Assembly: GCA_041624375.1 (NCBI GenBank)
Contig: JBFJVD010000074.1
Location: 1 to 12,019 of the forward strand
Reading direction: 5' to 3'
Length of the DNA stretch: 12,019 nucleotides
Source of the DNA: JBFJVD01 sp041624375
Lineage (GTDB): Bacteria > Chloroflexota > Anaerolineae > Anaerolineales > E44-bin32
In this document: positions 1 to 7,300 of the stretch, in pieces
How the letters are laid out: every line of letters starts with the position of its first letter
Position numbering within the stretch: position 1 is the stretch's first letter
Notes under the pieces: generated by a model
The model's input: the letters and a program-made list of their open reading frames with translations, nothing else
What the model was told of the DNA's origin: nothing
Databases searched by the model: none
Program-made: the position numbers and the translations under genes

Positions 1-132
1 ACGTCGGCGCAGATCAAGGCGGCGTTTTGTGTGGCCCTATCGGCCCAATCTGGATTCGAGTCCCTGGTCTGGGATCAGGATCTGGACAGCTCAGACAACA
101 TCGCCCGAATTCTCGGGAGAAGGGCGTTTTAG
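1..132 (+). CDS. 3' end of an unidentified plus-strand gene
   Basis: Frame 1 is open from the first base of the window to a TAG stop at 130-132, giving the last 43 residues of a protein that starts outside the window. The end reads ...SSDNIARILGRRAF. Codon choice is GC-rich and like the neighbouring genes, and the stretch has a normal soluble-protein composition with no membrane segment. I do not recognise the family and give no function. The gene converges on the protease gene ending at 158, leaving a 25-base gap. A terminator-like hairpin overlaps its last codons, which supports this being a real gene end. The competing plus-strand frames at 27-454 run antisense to the protease gene and look like shadows. 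Confidence 0.5.
   Translation, partial: TSAQIKAAFCVALSAQSGFESLVWDQDLDSSDNIARILGRRAF
102..130 (+). terminator. Terminator-like hairpin overlapping the stop of the first gene
   Basis: CGCCC (102-106) pairs with GGGCG (122-126). Inside it, TTCT (110-113) pairs with AGAA (118-121) around a CGGG loop, and a three-base bulge (107-109) lies on the left side. Four T residues (127-130) follow directly and run into the TAG stop. The T-tract is short, so this is a moderate intrinsic terminator for the plus-strand gene. On the minus strand the same hairpin has no good T-tract after it. Confidence 0.4.
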
Positions 133-157
133 ATCCTCCCTTGATACCGCTTGGGCG

Positions 158-1351
158 TCAGCGTGCGCGGCTGCGGAAGGGGGAAAGCGCCGCCGCCAGG
201 ATGAGGAAGATCGGGATGAGAAGAAGAGCCCACGGTGTGAGCGGAGCGAGGGCGCGCCATTGCTGGCTGGGACCAAACGTGGCGCGCTGCCATTCGGCTT
301 CGACTTCGGCGATGCTGCGCTGCAGCACTCGCTGAAGCCCTCCCTGGCAAGTGGCGCCTTCCTGATAGGTGTCCAGCAGGTTGGAAATCCCCCCGGCTCC
401 GTAGACATCCCGTATGTAGCCAGCCAGAGAGGCGCTCTGCGCATAGGCAAGTAAGGCTTCTGAGCCGCCCACAGGAAACGGGCCGCAGAGGGACGTCAGC
501 GGAAGCAACCGATTGTCGGCGGCGGCTTCCTCAAGCGCCAGTCGGAGACTCGGGTCCGGCACTCCTTCCTGGAGGGTAGCCAGGCCCTCACTCAGCCAGG
601 AAGGAAGATCCTGGTAGCTCCCACCCATCCGCCTCGCAAGCAGCAGATGCGTCATCTCGTGTGGGATGCCGCGCTCGAGTTCGATCTGACCCTCAGGACC
701 CGCGGGTGCTGCCAGCAGCATTACCCCAAGATCGACGATCGCATGCCCACCAGTCCAAGGATGGTTCCCGAGCAAAAGCCCGGCTCGTAGCTCCTCCGTT
801 GAGGGATAAATGTAGATCTCGAGGGCATCGGGCTCCAGAACGTGCAGTTGCCGCTGAAGCTGGCCCAGTGCATCTGTCGCCAGCGCAAGGGCAGCCTCAC
901 CGAACGCGGCTTCACCCTCGATCCAGAAGACCGTGATCGGCGCCCGGGAAATTGAACGCCAGCTGAAACGGTTGTCTAGATAGCGAACATCGGTGGGATC
1001 CGTCTGCAGGGTCGAACCGTCGGCGAAATCGAGTTCCCACCAATAGGTCAGCATTGAGAAGGGGGGAAGCGGCTCTTGCTTTAGATCGAGCGTGGCAATA
1101 GCGATCGACACACCGTCTGCCTCGGTTACCTCTGCAAAGAAGTAGCTGGGTTCACCCGCGCTGCGGCGGTAGAGCGCCGCTCGCAGCAGTGGGGACTCGG
1201 ATCGAATGCGCGCCTCGAACCGCAGCGAACTCCCGAACTCATAGTCTGCGCGGCTCTCGACCTCGGCTTCTTGCGCCGAAGCTGGCGGAAGGCCGGCGAT
1301 AGCGAAGAAAGCGGAAACTATGGTCAACAAAGCGAGCCGGCGACGGACCAC
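158..1351 (-). CDS. Secreted, membrane-anchored gluzincin-type metalloprotease (peptidase MA-like)
   Basis: The 397-residue protein starts with a signal peptide: Arg-rich N-terminus (residues 2-5), hydrophobic core to about 20, and a likely cleavage near ASA at 24-26. A zinc-binding HEMTH motif sits at 231-235, and SWLSEGLA at about 251-258 supplies the downstream Glu (E255) expected as third zinc ligand in gluzincins. A hydrophobic segment at about 372-390 followed by Arg residues should anchor the C-terminus in the membrane, with the catalytic part outside. Two cysteines (289, 335) could form an external disulfide. The start is GTG, with a strong GGAGG ribosome binding site at 1359-1363, seven bases upstream and inside the end of the permease gene, so translation is probably coupled. 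This is the last gene of the operon. The protease fold is well supported by motifs; the substrate is unknown. Such proteins are often annotated only as peptidase MA family or hypothetical. Confidence 0.8.
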   Translation of the reverse strand: MVRRRLALLTIVSAFFAIAGLPPASAQEAEVESRADYEFGSSLRFEARIRSESPLLRAALYRRSAGEPSYFFAEVTEADGVSIAIATLDLKQEPLPPFSMLTYWWELDFADGSTLQTDPTDVRYLDNRFSWRSISRAPITVFWIEGEAAFGEAALALATDALGQLQRQLHVLEPDALEIYIYPSTEELRAGLLLGNHPWTGGHAIVDLGVMLLAAPAGPEGQIELERGIPHEMTHLLLARRMGGSYQDLPSWLSEGLATLQEGVPDPSLRLALEEAAADNRLLPLTSLCGPFPVGGSEALLAYAQSASLAGYIRDVYGAGGISNLLDTYQEGATCQGGLQRVLQRSIAEVEAEWQRATFGPSQQWRALAPLTPWALLLIPIFLILAAALSPFRSRAR

Positions 1352-1354
1352 GGT

Positions 1355-2266
1355 TCAGCCTCCGAGAAGCGCCAGGATCGGCGTGAGTGTGAACGGGCTG
1401 AGGAGCGTTGTTGCAAGAACAGCGCCGGTGACAAACTCCGGCTCGACTCGATACTCGAGAGCCAACACCGTGGTCAGGACGGCCGTCGGCATAGCAGATT
1501 CCAGGATAGCAGCCTGCCGCCCCGCGCCGGTCAGGCCGAGTCCGAGCGCGAGCAACCAGGCCAACGCAGGGGAGACCAGGAGGCGGATTCCTGCCGCGGC
1601 CGCGATGAGTCGGCCAAGACGCGGCGCGCCGGCGCTGGATACCTGCAATCCGAGCAGGATCAACATAGAGGGAATGGAGGCCGCGGAGAGCAGCTCAATC
1701 GGACGGAGGATTGCACTGGGCAGGTTCCAACCGGCTGCGCGAACCAGCAGCGCAGCCACGACAGCGTAGAGCGCCGGGACCCGCAACAGCTCGCCCAAGA
1801 TGTGTCGAAACGAAGACTTTCCGGCCGTTGCCACTACGACTCCGAGGGAAATGGTAAGCATCGCCGAAGTGATAAAGTAGATGCTCGCCCATGCGAGCGC
1901 TTCCGGCCCAAATGCGAAGAGGTTGAGCGGAAGCCCGAAGTTGCCTGAATTCATGAAGGTGGCGACGAGGATAAAAGCGGCGGCCAATGATGTGGGAAGC
2001 CGGAGCGCACGAGCGACCAACAGGCTCAGCAGGCCAGTTGCGATGGTCACTGCCAGGGCAAAGCTGGACATGAGGATCAGATCAGCGATCGCAATCTGCG
2101 AGTCGATCAACAATGTAAAGACCAGCGCAGGAGCGAAAGCGAAGAAGATCAGCCTTGAGATCGCAGTTACATCGATCCGAAGAGTCCGATGCAGCAACAC
2201 GCCGATCCCGGCAAGCAGCAGGATCGGCGCGATGTTTTCAATAAAGAGCGCTGCAAGTCCGCTCAA
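1355..2266 (-). CDS. AEC-family permease (auxin efflux carrier-like transporter)
   Basis: A 303-residue, very hydrophobic protein with about ten membrane-spanning segments spread over its whole length. This matches the usual length and topology of bacterial AEC/auxin efflux carrier-type transporters. The segment NSGNFGLPL (residues 106-114) matches the family's conserved Asn-Gly-Pro signature, and the second half repeats the layout (SMLILLGLQ at about 200-207, ESAMPTA at about 256-262). Bacterial members export or exchange small organic anions such as malate or malonate; the substrate here cannot be read from sequence. The start is a TTG whose TTGA overlaps the stop of the HEAT gene by four bases, an arrangement typical of translational coupling, with GGAGG/GAGG motifs just upstream. 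Three bases separate its stop from the GTG of the protease gene. Confidence 0.85.
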   Translation of the reverse strand: MSGLAALFIENIAPILLLAGIGVLLHRTLRIDVTAISRLIFFAFAPALVFTLLIDSQIAIADLILMSSFALAVTIATGLLSLLVARALRLPTSLAAAFILVATFMNSGNFGLPLNLFAFGPEALAWASIYFITSAMLTISLGVVVATAGKSSFRHILGELLRVPALYAVVAALLVRAAGWNLPSAILRPIELLSAASIPSMLILLGLQVSSAGAPRLGRLIAAAAGIRLLVSPALAWLLALGLGLTGAGRQAAILESAMPTAVLTTVLALEYRVEPEFVTGAVLATTLLSPFTLTPILALLGG

Positions 2267-3207
2267 TCCTCCGCATCCTCGGATTCATCGAAGTCGAACA
2301 GGAGCAGGTCGCGCGTGCTATCGACGAACGCAAGGTGATCCAAGGAATCCTGTAGCAAATCCGCCTCTTCAGAGTCCACATCCTCTTCCTGCAGCTTGAT
2401 CAGCGCTTCGGCGGCCGCCTCGCCACCAAGCTGACCCAGGGCCCAGATGGCCGCGTGCCGGACCCCATCGCTGACGTCGTCGAGCAGTTCAATCACCGTG
2501 GTGCGGGCATCCAAGAGTTCAAGCTCGCCCACCGCACGGGCAGCCTCTGCGCGAAGAACTGGTGAAGGGCTCGAAAGCTGGCCAAGCACTTCATCACGCC
2601 AGCGCTTGTTGGCGGAGCGTCCCATCGCAAGGAGCGCCGTTTGCCGGCTCTCAACATCGTCCGATTCAAAGGCCTCTTGTATCAGTGTGGGAACCTCTTC
2701 CCTAGAGGAGAATCCGAGCGACTCGGTTGCCTTCCGTCGTACAGGAAGGGAGGTGTCCTTGGCAGCGGCATGCAGCAATGCCTGCTCAATCTTTTTCAGC
2801 TGCTTCCTCGAAATCTCCTCGAGTTCACCAAGATAGATGAAACGGCCCAGCGCCTCAGCTGCGGCCTGACGGACGCCCTCGGACGAGCCGTCCTGAATCA
2901 GGTCGAGGAGGTCGGATATGAGAGCTGGGTCCTCGCATTCCCATAGATTCCGGATTGCCCGACGCCGGACGGCGGCATCCGGATCGTGGAGGGCCAGCCG
3001 GTTGACGCGTTCGAATAGAAGGTCGAGATGTAGTTCGGCCAGTTGACCGATTTCTTCAATGATCCTGCGTCGACGCTCAGTGGGCAGGGTCGGCCAAGCA
3101 AGCTCGACTTGCTGAAAGGCCTCGGTGGTCAGATCAGAGAGCTCAGAGAGTCGGTGGATCGGGAGGGGTTCGCTTTCATCTCCCAGTGCGTGAAGGAGAT
3201 CATCCAT
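2263..3207 (-). CDS. HEAT-repeat protein
   Basis: The protein has 314 residues from the ATG at 3207. It is built of repeated paired helices with the HEAT/PBS-lyase pattern, visible as recurring blocks such as DPDAAVRRRAIRNL, SEGVRQAAAEALG, SLPVRRKATESLG, SPVLRAEAARAVGEL and SDGVRHAAIWALGQL. About six to eight repeats span residues 50-280, and a very acidic tail ends the protein. No catalytic motif, signal peptide or membrane segment is seen. HEAT repeats form protein-binding solenoids, so a cytoplasmic scaffold or adaptor role is likely, with unknown partner. An in-frame TTG at 3246 would add 13 residues but overlaps the protease gene and lacks a good binding site. The ATG lies 22 bases after the previous stop with only a weak AGG upstream. 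The 3' end overlaps the permease start by four bases. Confidence 0.8.
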   Translation of the reverse strand: MDDLLHALGDESEPLPIHRLSELSDLTTEAFQQVELAWPTLPTERRRRIIEEIGQLAELHLDLLFERVNRLALHDPDAAVRRRAIRNLWECEDPALISDLLDLIQDGSSEGVRQAAAEALGRFIYLGELEEISRKQLKKIEQALLHAAAKDTSLPVRRKATESLGFSSREEVPTLIQEAFESDDVESRQTALLAMGRSANKRWRDEVLGQLSSPSPVLRAEAARAVGELELLDARTTVIELLDDVSDGVRHAAIWALGQLGGEAAAEALIKLQEEDVDSEEADLLQDSLDHLAFVDSTRDLLLFDFDESEDAED

Positions 3208-3229
3208 GCGTGATACCTGACTGCGATCT

Positions 3230-4276
3230 CTAGCGCGGAAGCGCAATCGGATTCACGAAGTCCTGAAAGTTGATATAGACCATGAGGGCCAGCAACAAGG
3301 CGAATCCAAGCGCATGCGCAAGGCCCTCGTATTGTGGATCGACTCTTCGTCTGATGATGGCTTCAATGGCGACGAAAGTCAGCCTGCCACCGTCGAGGGC
3401 GGGGAACGGCAGCAGGTTGGCGAATGCGAGGCCCGCGCTGATCACCCCCACTAGATTCAGGGTGAGGAAGGGCCGCTGGGATGAGCGATCGATTTCGGAG
3501 GCCCAGGCCAGCATATCGTACATGCCCTTTAGGCCACTGACGCGTGCATCTTCCGGCTGAATGTCCCCGACGAGCAGCCTTGCCGGCAGACGCAGAATCT
3601 CACGAAATTGCGTGATCGTTGCCTGCCAGCCCATGCGGGCCGCTTCCAGGGTGCCCACTTCGCGAGTGGGGTTCCCAAGGAAGACACCGATGGGTCCTTC
3701 TCCGGCCGGTGGCTCCGCTCGCGGCACAATCTCGTATTCCAGGATTTCGCTTCCACGCTCAACAATGAGGGTGATCGGCTCTCCGAGATGAGCAGCTACA
3801 GTTTGCTGAAGGCTGCTGAAGCCATCAACGGCGACGCCCTCGACCTCGAGGATCATGTCGCCGGGCTGCAGGCCGATGGCGGCCGCCGGGGAGTCTGGCG
3901 AGATCTCGGTCACCAGCACACGCGAAGGGTCGGGCGCAGCCAGCCGGAATGCCAGGGTGAAAGCCAGAACGGCGAGCAGGATGTTGGCAGCGGGTCCAGC
4001 GAGCAGGACAAAGGCTCGGACGCGCTTGCTTGAGCCAGCGAGCCCTTGGGGTATCGATGGGTCGTTCTCACCAGCGGGGCGAACAAAACCACCAAGCGGG
4101 ATCAGGTTCAGGGTGAAGCGTGTCCCACCGGCATGGAAGAGCGTCGTCACTCGTGGTGGGAAGCCGAGCCCGAATTCCTCAACCCGTACGCCGCTGATGC
4201 GGGCGGCGATGAAGTGCCCGAGCTCGTGCCCGACAATCAAAATACCTATCACCGCTACAAACAAAACGAGATCCAC
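3230..4276 (-). CDS. rseP: Site-2 type intramembrane zinc metalloprotease with PDZ domain (RseP/MmpA family, M50B)
   Basis: A 348-residue membrane protein. HELGH at 17-21 in the first membrane segment is the M50 zinc motif, and LDGGR at 294-298 supplies the third ligand (D295). NLIPLGGFV (57-65) and AGPAAN (93-98) are also typical of the family. One PDZ domain lies at about 115-190, with SPAAAIGLQPGD as its core. The length fits the single-PDZ bacterial form. Family members cut transmembrane anti-sigma factors or remnant signal peptides within the membrane. The start is GTG with AAGGAAGG seven bases upstream (4284-4291). The gene follows an extended -10 promoter and is first in the operon with the HEAT, permease and external protease genes. 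The usual uppS-cdsA-dxr partners are not here; instead a mevalonate-pathway gene lies directly upstream. No anti-sigma gene is next to it. Confidence 0.93.
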   Translation of the reverse strand: MDLVLFVAVIGILIVGHELGHFIAARISGVRVEEFGLGFPPRVTTLFHAGGTRFTLNLIPLGGFVRPAGENDPSIPQGLAGSSKRVRAFVLLAGPAANILLAVLAFTLAFRLAAPDPSRVLVTEISPDSPAAAIGLQPGDMILEVEGVAVDGFSSLQQTVAAHLGEPITLIVERGSEILEYEIVPRAEPPAGEGPIGVFLGNPTREVGTLEAARMGWQATITQFREILRLPARLLVGDIQPEDARVSGLKGMYDMLAWASEIDRSSQRPFLTLNLVGVISAGLAFANLLPFPALDGGRLTFVAIEAIIRRRVDPQYEGLAHALGFALLLALMVYINFQDFVNPIALPR

Positions 4277-4305
4277 GAGTCCGCCTTCCTTAGCTCCCGC
4301 ACTAC

Positions 4306-4319
4306 CGGCGAATTCGCCG
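4306..4319. promoter_or_regulatory. 14-base perfect palindrome just downstream of the rseP -10 box
   Basis: CGGCG (4306-4310), AATT (4311-4314) and CGCCG (4315-4319) form an uninterrupted 14-base self-complementary sequence. It begins two bases after the TATAAT box, so it would cover the predicted transcription start. The position suits a repressor operator or a short RNA hairpin at the 5' end of the message. Function is inferred from position only. Confidence 0.35.
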
Positions 4320-4320
4320 C

Positions 4321-4329
4321 ATTATATCA
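4321..4329 (-). promoter_or_regulatory. Extended -10 promoter for the rseP operon
   Basis: On the minus strand, a perfect TATAAT (4326 to 4321) is preceded by TGA (4329-4327), giving the extended -10 form TG-N-TATAAT. No good -35 hexamer is present at 16-18 bases, which is tolerated when the extended -10 is present. Transcription would start near 4314, leaving a leader of about 38 bases before the rseP GTG. The box lies in the 83-base gap between the decarboxylase and rseP. Confidence 0.55.
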
Positions 4330-4359
4330 TTGCGCCGGAAAAGCGCTCTGGGAGCAGGG

Positions 4360-5352
4360 TCACACAAGGCGTGCGCCCTCTCCGGCCTCAGCGCGGAGCA
4401 CCATCTTGACTCCAGCGAGCCCCTCAAGATGGTCCCGCGCCTGAGCTTCGTGTTCTGGCCGACAGATGCAATGGACGTTAGGTCCGGCGTCGACCGTATA
4501 GAAGACGCCCAGGCCACGGCTTCGCCAGTGGCCAATCGCGGTCATGATTGCCAACGTGTGCGGTTGCCAGTAATACAGCGGGGGAACCGACGTGAGCATC
4601 ACAGCATGCATGGCGTTGCTGTCTTGCTCCGCGACTTCCGCCAGCTGGTCAAAATCACGCTTAAGGATGGCCTGGCGACAGATCTCGAGTCGCCGCTCTG
4701 CATCCCCCACGCGCGCCTCTTGCAGCGGGCTGGTCTGGGCCAGCGCGTGGCCCTCCGTCGAGCCAACGCTTTTCTCTTCCTGGCTGACGACAGCGATCAG
4801 ATCCACCAGCGGCCAATGATCCGGCGGGGCGATCGGTTCGGCGAAGGAGGCGGCGTCGTCGGCGGCGGCGTGCCATTCGACAAACCCTCCGAAGATCGAG
4901 CGGGCTGCGCTGCCCGAGCCTCGGCGGGCCAGGGTGGAGAGCTCGCGGTCGGAGAGCTCGATTCCGGCGGCAGCGCAGCCCGCTCGTGTAAGCGCCGCGA
5001 ACGCAGCGGCGGAAGATGCCACGCCGGCGGCATGTGGATAGCTGTTGTGGCTGCTCACATGCGCCCGGCTGTCGATGCCCGCCAGCTTGCGGATCAAGTC
5101 CATATGCCGGCTCACGCGCAGCAGGGCCTGATTTGAAGCCTTCTCACCATTCAGCCGGAATTCATCCTGCCTGAGCTCGGGCCGGAATTCGACCTTTGTC
5201 CTCGTCTCCAATCCCCCTAGAGTCATTGAGATCGAGCTGTTGGCCGGCAGCCGCAGCGTGGCGTCCTGGTTTCCCCAATACTTGATCAATGCAATGTTCG
5301 GGTGGCTGACTGCGGACGCGGCGCGAGGGGTCATCGACTCGGCAGGCTTCAT
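4360..5352 (-). CDS. mvaD: Mevalonate-pathway decarboxylase (diphosphomevalonate or phosphomevalonate decarboxylase)
   Basis: The protein is a GHMP-kinase-fold decarboxylase of 330 residues, a normal length for the family. Visible family motifs are HPNIALIKYWGNQD (17-30), the ATP-binding segment PHAAGVASSAAAFAAL (106-121), GSGSAARSIFGGFVEW (145-160), and YTVDAGPN (285-292), in which D288 matches the catalytic Asp. It catalyses ATP-dependent decarboxylation in the mevalonate route to isopentenyl units. In classical diphosphomevalonate decarboxylases the first motif usually reads KYWGK; here the second Lys is Asn28. A Chloroflexota homologue (Roseiflexus castenholzii) is known to act on phosphomevalonate together with isopentenyl phosphate kinase, so that activity is a serious alternative. 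I use the ATG at 5352 (GGAG 14 bases upstream); a TTG at 5376 and an ATG at 5334 are alternatives. The other pathway genes are not in the window. Confidence 0.9.
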   Translation of the reverse strand: MKPAESMTPRAASAVSHPNIALIKYWGNQDATLRLPANSSISMTLGGLETRTKVEFRPELRQDEFRLNGEKASNQALLRVSRHMDLIRKLAGIDSRAHVSSHNSYPHAAGVASSAAAFAALTRAGCAAAGIELSDRELSTLARRGSGSAARSIFGGFVEWHAAADDAASFAEPIAPPDHWPLVDLIAVVSQEEKSVGSTEGHALAQTSPLQEARVGDAERRLEICRQAILKRDFDQLAEVAEQDSNAMHAVMLTSVPPLYYWQPHTLAIMTAIGHWRSRGLGVFYTVDAGPNVHCICRPEHEAQARDHLEGLAGVKMVLRAEAGEGARLV

Positions 5353-5392
5353 CGATCGGGGCAGGTCTCCACGCAACCGAAGGCGGGTGAAC

Positions 5393-5611
5393 TCAGGCCT
5401 GGCCTCGTACGCATTCCGAAAGCAGACGAACGGCGGTGCGGTACCTGCGCTTGGCTGCCTCGGCCTGCGCGAGCGAGCTGTTCATACGGCTGGATGACCC
5501 GCCCGAGGGGTTTGCCAGGGAGGGGGCGCGCGCCGCTGAGCTTGCCTGAAGCCATTGCCGGGCAGCTGCCTGAGCTTCTCGCCGGAGTTCCGTACAGGGA
5601 TCGGCGTTCAT
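5393..5611 (-). CDS. Small hypothetical protein, 72 residues (doubtful)
   Basis: An ATG-started ORF that ends 40 bases before the chosen decarboxylase start and on the same strand, so it could be the first gene of that unit. The product is Ala/Arg/Ser-rich with two helical-looking stretches (ELRREAQAAARQWLQASSAA near the start, AQAEAAKRRYRTAVRLL near the end) and no membrane segment. The ribosome binding site is weak (a GAAAG-like stretch about ten bases upstream). A longer GTG start at 5701 would lie in the hairpin that follows tRNA-His and is unlikely. I recognise no family. GC-rich DNA easily holds chance ORFs of this size, so it may not be a gene; its support is spacing and strand only. 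Confidence 0.35.
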   Translation of the reverse strand: MNADPCTELRREAQAAARQWLQASSAARAPSLANPSGGSSSRMNSSLAQAEAAKRRYRTAVRLLSECVRGQA

Positions 5612-5689
5612 AGGCGTGAATCTTTCAAGGTTGCCATTCGGTCCCCTGGGGCCGCAGGGTTTGGAGGCTCTATAGCGACAGGGAAGATG

Positions 5690-5713
5690 ACGGACGCCCA
5701 CGCGGGCGTCCGT
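5690..5713 (-). terminator. Strong hairpin downstream of tRNA-His, likely transcript end or processing site
   Basis: ACGGACGCCC (5690-5699) and GGGCGTCCGT (5704-5713) form a perfect 10-base-pair stem with a four-base loop, four bases after the 3' end of tRNA-His. On the minus strand the bases after the stem (CATCTTCCC) contain only scattered T residues, so it is not a textbook intrinsic terminator. It probably ends or stabilises the hisS/tRNA-His transcript. Confidence 0.5.
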
Positions 5714-5717
5714 GAGG

Positions 5718-5790
5718 GGCGACAGACGGGGCTCGAACCCGCAACCCCCTGATCCACAGTCAGGTGCTCTGCCATTGAGCTACTGTCGCC
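5718..5790 (-). tRNA. trnH: tRNA-His (anticodon GTG)
   Basis: The minus-strand sequence folds into a complete cloverleaf. The acceptor arm has eight pairs, GGCGACAG with CTGTCGCC, the eighth being the G-1:C73 pair specific to histidine tRNA. The D stem is GCTC/GAGC, and the anticodon stem CCTGA/TCAGG encloses the loop CTGTGGA with GTG at 34-36. The variable loop has five bases. The T stem GCGGG/CCCGT, including one G-U pair, encloses TTCGAGC. CCA is not encoded, so it must be added after transcription. The gene begins 26 bases after the hisS stop on the same strand. A TAGAAT box at 5804-5809 lies between them but has no matching -35, so co-transcription with hisS is plausible though an own weak promoter is possible. 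Confidence 0.97.
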
Positions 5791-5816
5791 ATGACCTCGA
5801 TTCATTCTATCACGCT

Positions 5817-7097
<1,281 letters not shown>

Positions 7098-7122
7098 CGG
7101 TTTGTCTCCGGTCCTTCAAACG

Positions 7123-7150
7123 AAAAACGGCGGGGCGCTGCCCACGCCGT
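7123..7150 (-). terminator. Intrinsic terminator in the hisS leader (candidate attenuator)
   Basis: On the minus strand ACGGCG (7150-7145) pairs with CGCCGT (7132-7127), and inside it GGGC (7143-7140) pairs with GCCC (7136-7133) around a three-base loop, with one unpaired T (7144). Five consecutive T residues (7127-7123) follow at once. This is a strong rho-independent terminator, ending 25 bases before the hisS ATG and downstream of the TATAAT promoter at 7271-7276. There is no room for another promoter between it and hisS, so hisS transcripts must pass it. It may also stop read-through from the lyase gene. Confidence 0.75.
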
Positions 7151-7197
7151 TGCTTATCACGTTCTTCGTCTGCGGCTCGAAGGGCTGCGCGCCCATG

Positions 7198-7218
7198 GCC
7201 GCCCTATGCCAGGGCGGC
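7198..7218 (-). other. Leader hairpin upstream of the hisS terminator
   Basis: GCCGCCC (7218-7212 on the minus strand) and GGGCGGC (7204-7198) form a perfect seven-pair stem with a seven-base loop, inside the transcribed leader of hisS. Two smaller stems follow before the terminator: GGGC/GCCC (7191-7194 with 7182-7185) and CTTCG/CGAAG (7178-7182 with 7164-7168). The last two share base 7182, so they cannot both form completely. The leader therefore has at least three stems plus the terminator, as regulated leaders often have. No T-box consensus (TGGNACC-like) is visible. Confidence 0.45.
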
Positions 7219-7263
7219 TGGAAATGACCTCGGATGAGCGTGAATTTGAGCCAATACGTTCAC
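7204..7263 (-). CDS. Possible leader peptide of hisS, 19 codons with His codons (speculative)
   Basis: A GTG at 7263-7261 opens a 19-codon frame ending with TAG at 7206-7204, whose stop falls at the base of the first leader hairpin. It contains CAC and CAT at codons 8 and 10 (Ile-His-Ala-His-Pro). The GTG lies within one or two bases of the transcription start predicted from TATAAT, so it would have to be translated as a leaderless message; there is no ribosome binding site. Two His codons in nineteen is more than expected but far fewer than in classical his leader peptides. It could easily be chance. Confidence 0.2.
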   Translation of the reverse strand: MNVLAQIHAHPRSFPAALA

Positions 7264-7270
7264 GCCGGCG

Positions 7271-7300
7271 ATTATAGCATACTGTCGCGGCACGCTTCAA
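7271..7300 (-). promoter_or_regulatory. Promoter for the hisS leader
   Basis: On the minus strand a perfect TATAAT (7276-7271) lies 18 bases after TTGAAG (7300-7295), which matches four of six bases of the -35 consensus. The -35 overlaps the stop codon region of the lyase gene. Transcription would start near 7264 and give a leader of about 165 bases before the hisS ATG. The stretch from 7098 to 7296 is otherwise filled by the leader hairpins and terminator. Confidence 0.65.

Noticed and set aside
45..70. A GGATTCGAGTCC stretch resembling a tRNA T arm near the left edge.
   Set aside because: The stem is only three pairs, and no acceptor, anticodon or D arm can be fitted around it. It lies within an open coding frame.
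4340..4358. A small stem (GCTC/GAGC) followed by TTTT just after the decarboxylase stop as a terminator.
   Set aside because: Only four base pairs with a three-base loop, and a T-run that starts two bases after the stem. Too weak to call.
4330..5136. Long open frames opposite the decarboxylase, kinase, lyase and hisS genes (for example 4330-5136, 6456-7277, 7675-8424 on the plus strand).
   Set aside because: These are antisense frames in GC-rich coding DNA. Their products are Arg/Gly-rich without recognisable motifs, while the opposite strand encodes clear families.
5804..5809. TAGAAT between hisS and tRNA-His as a tRNA promoter.
   Set aside because: No -35 element at 15-19 bases. Kept only as a remark under the tRNA.
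7098..7264. T-box riboswitch upstream of hisS.
   Set aside because: The leader has a promoter, stems and terminator, but no T-box consensus and no clear antiterminator bulge, so I do not call this class.
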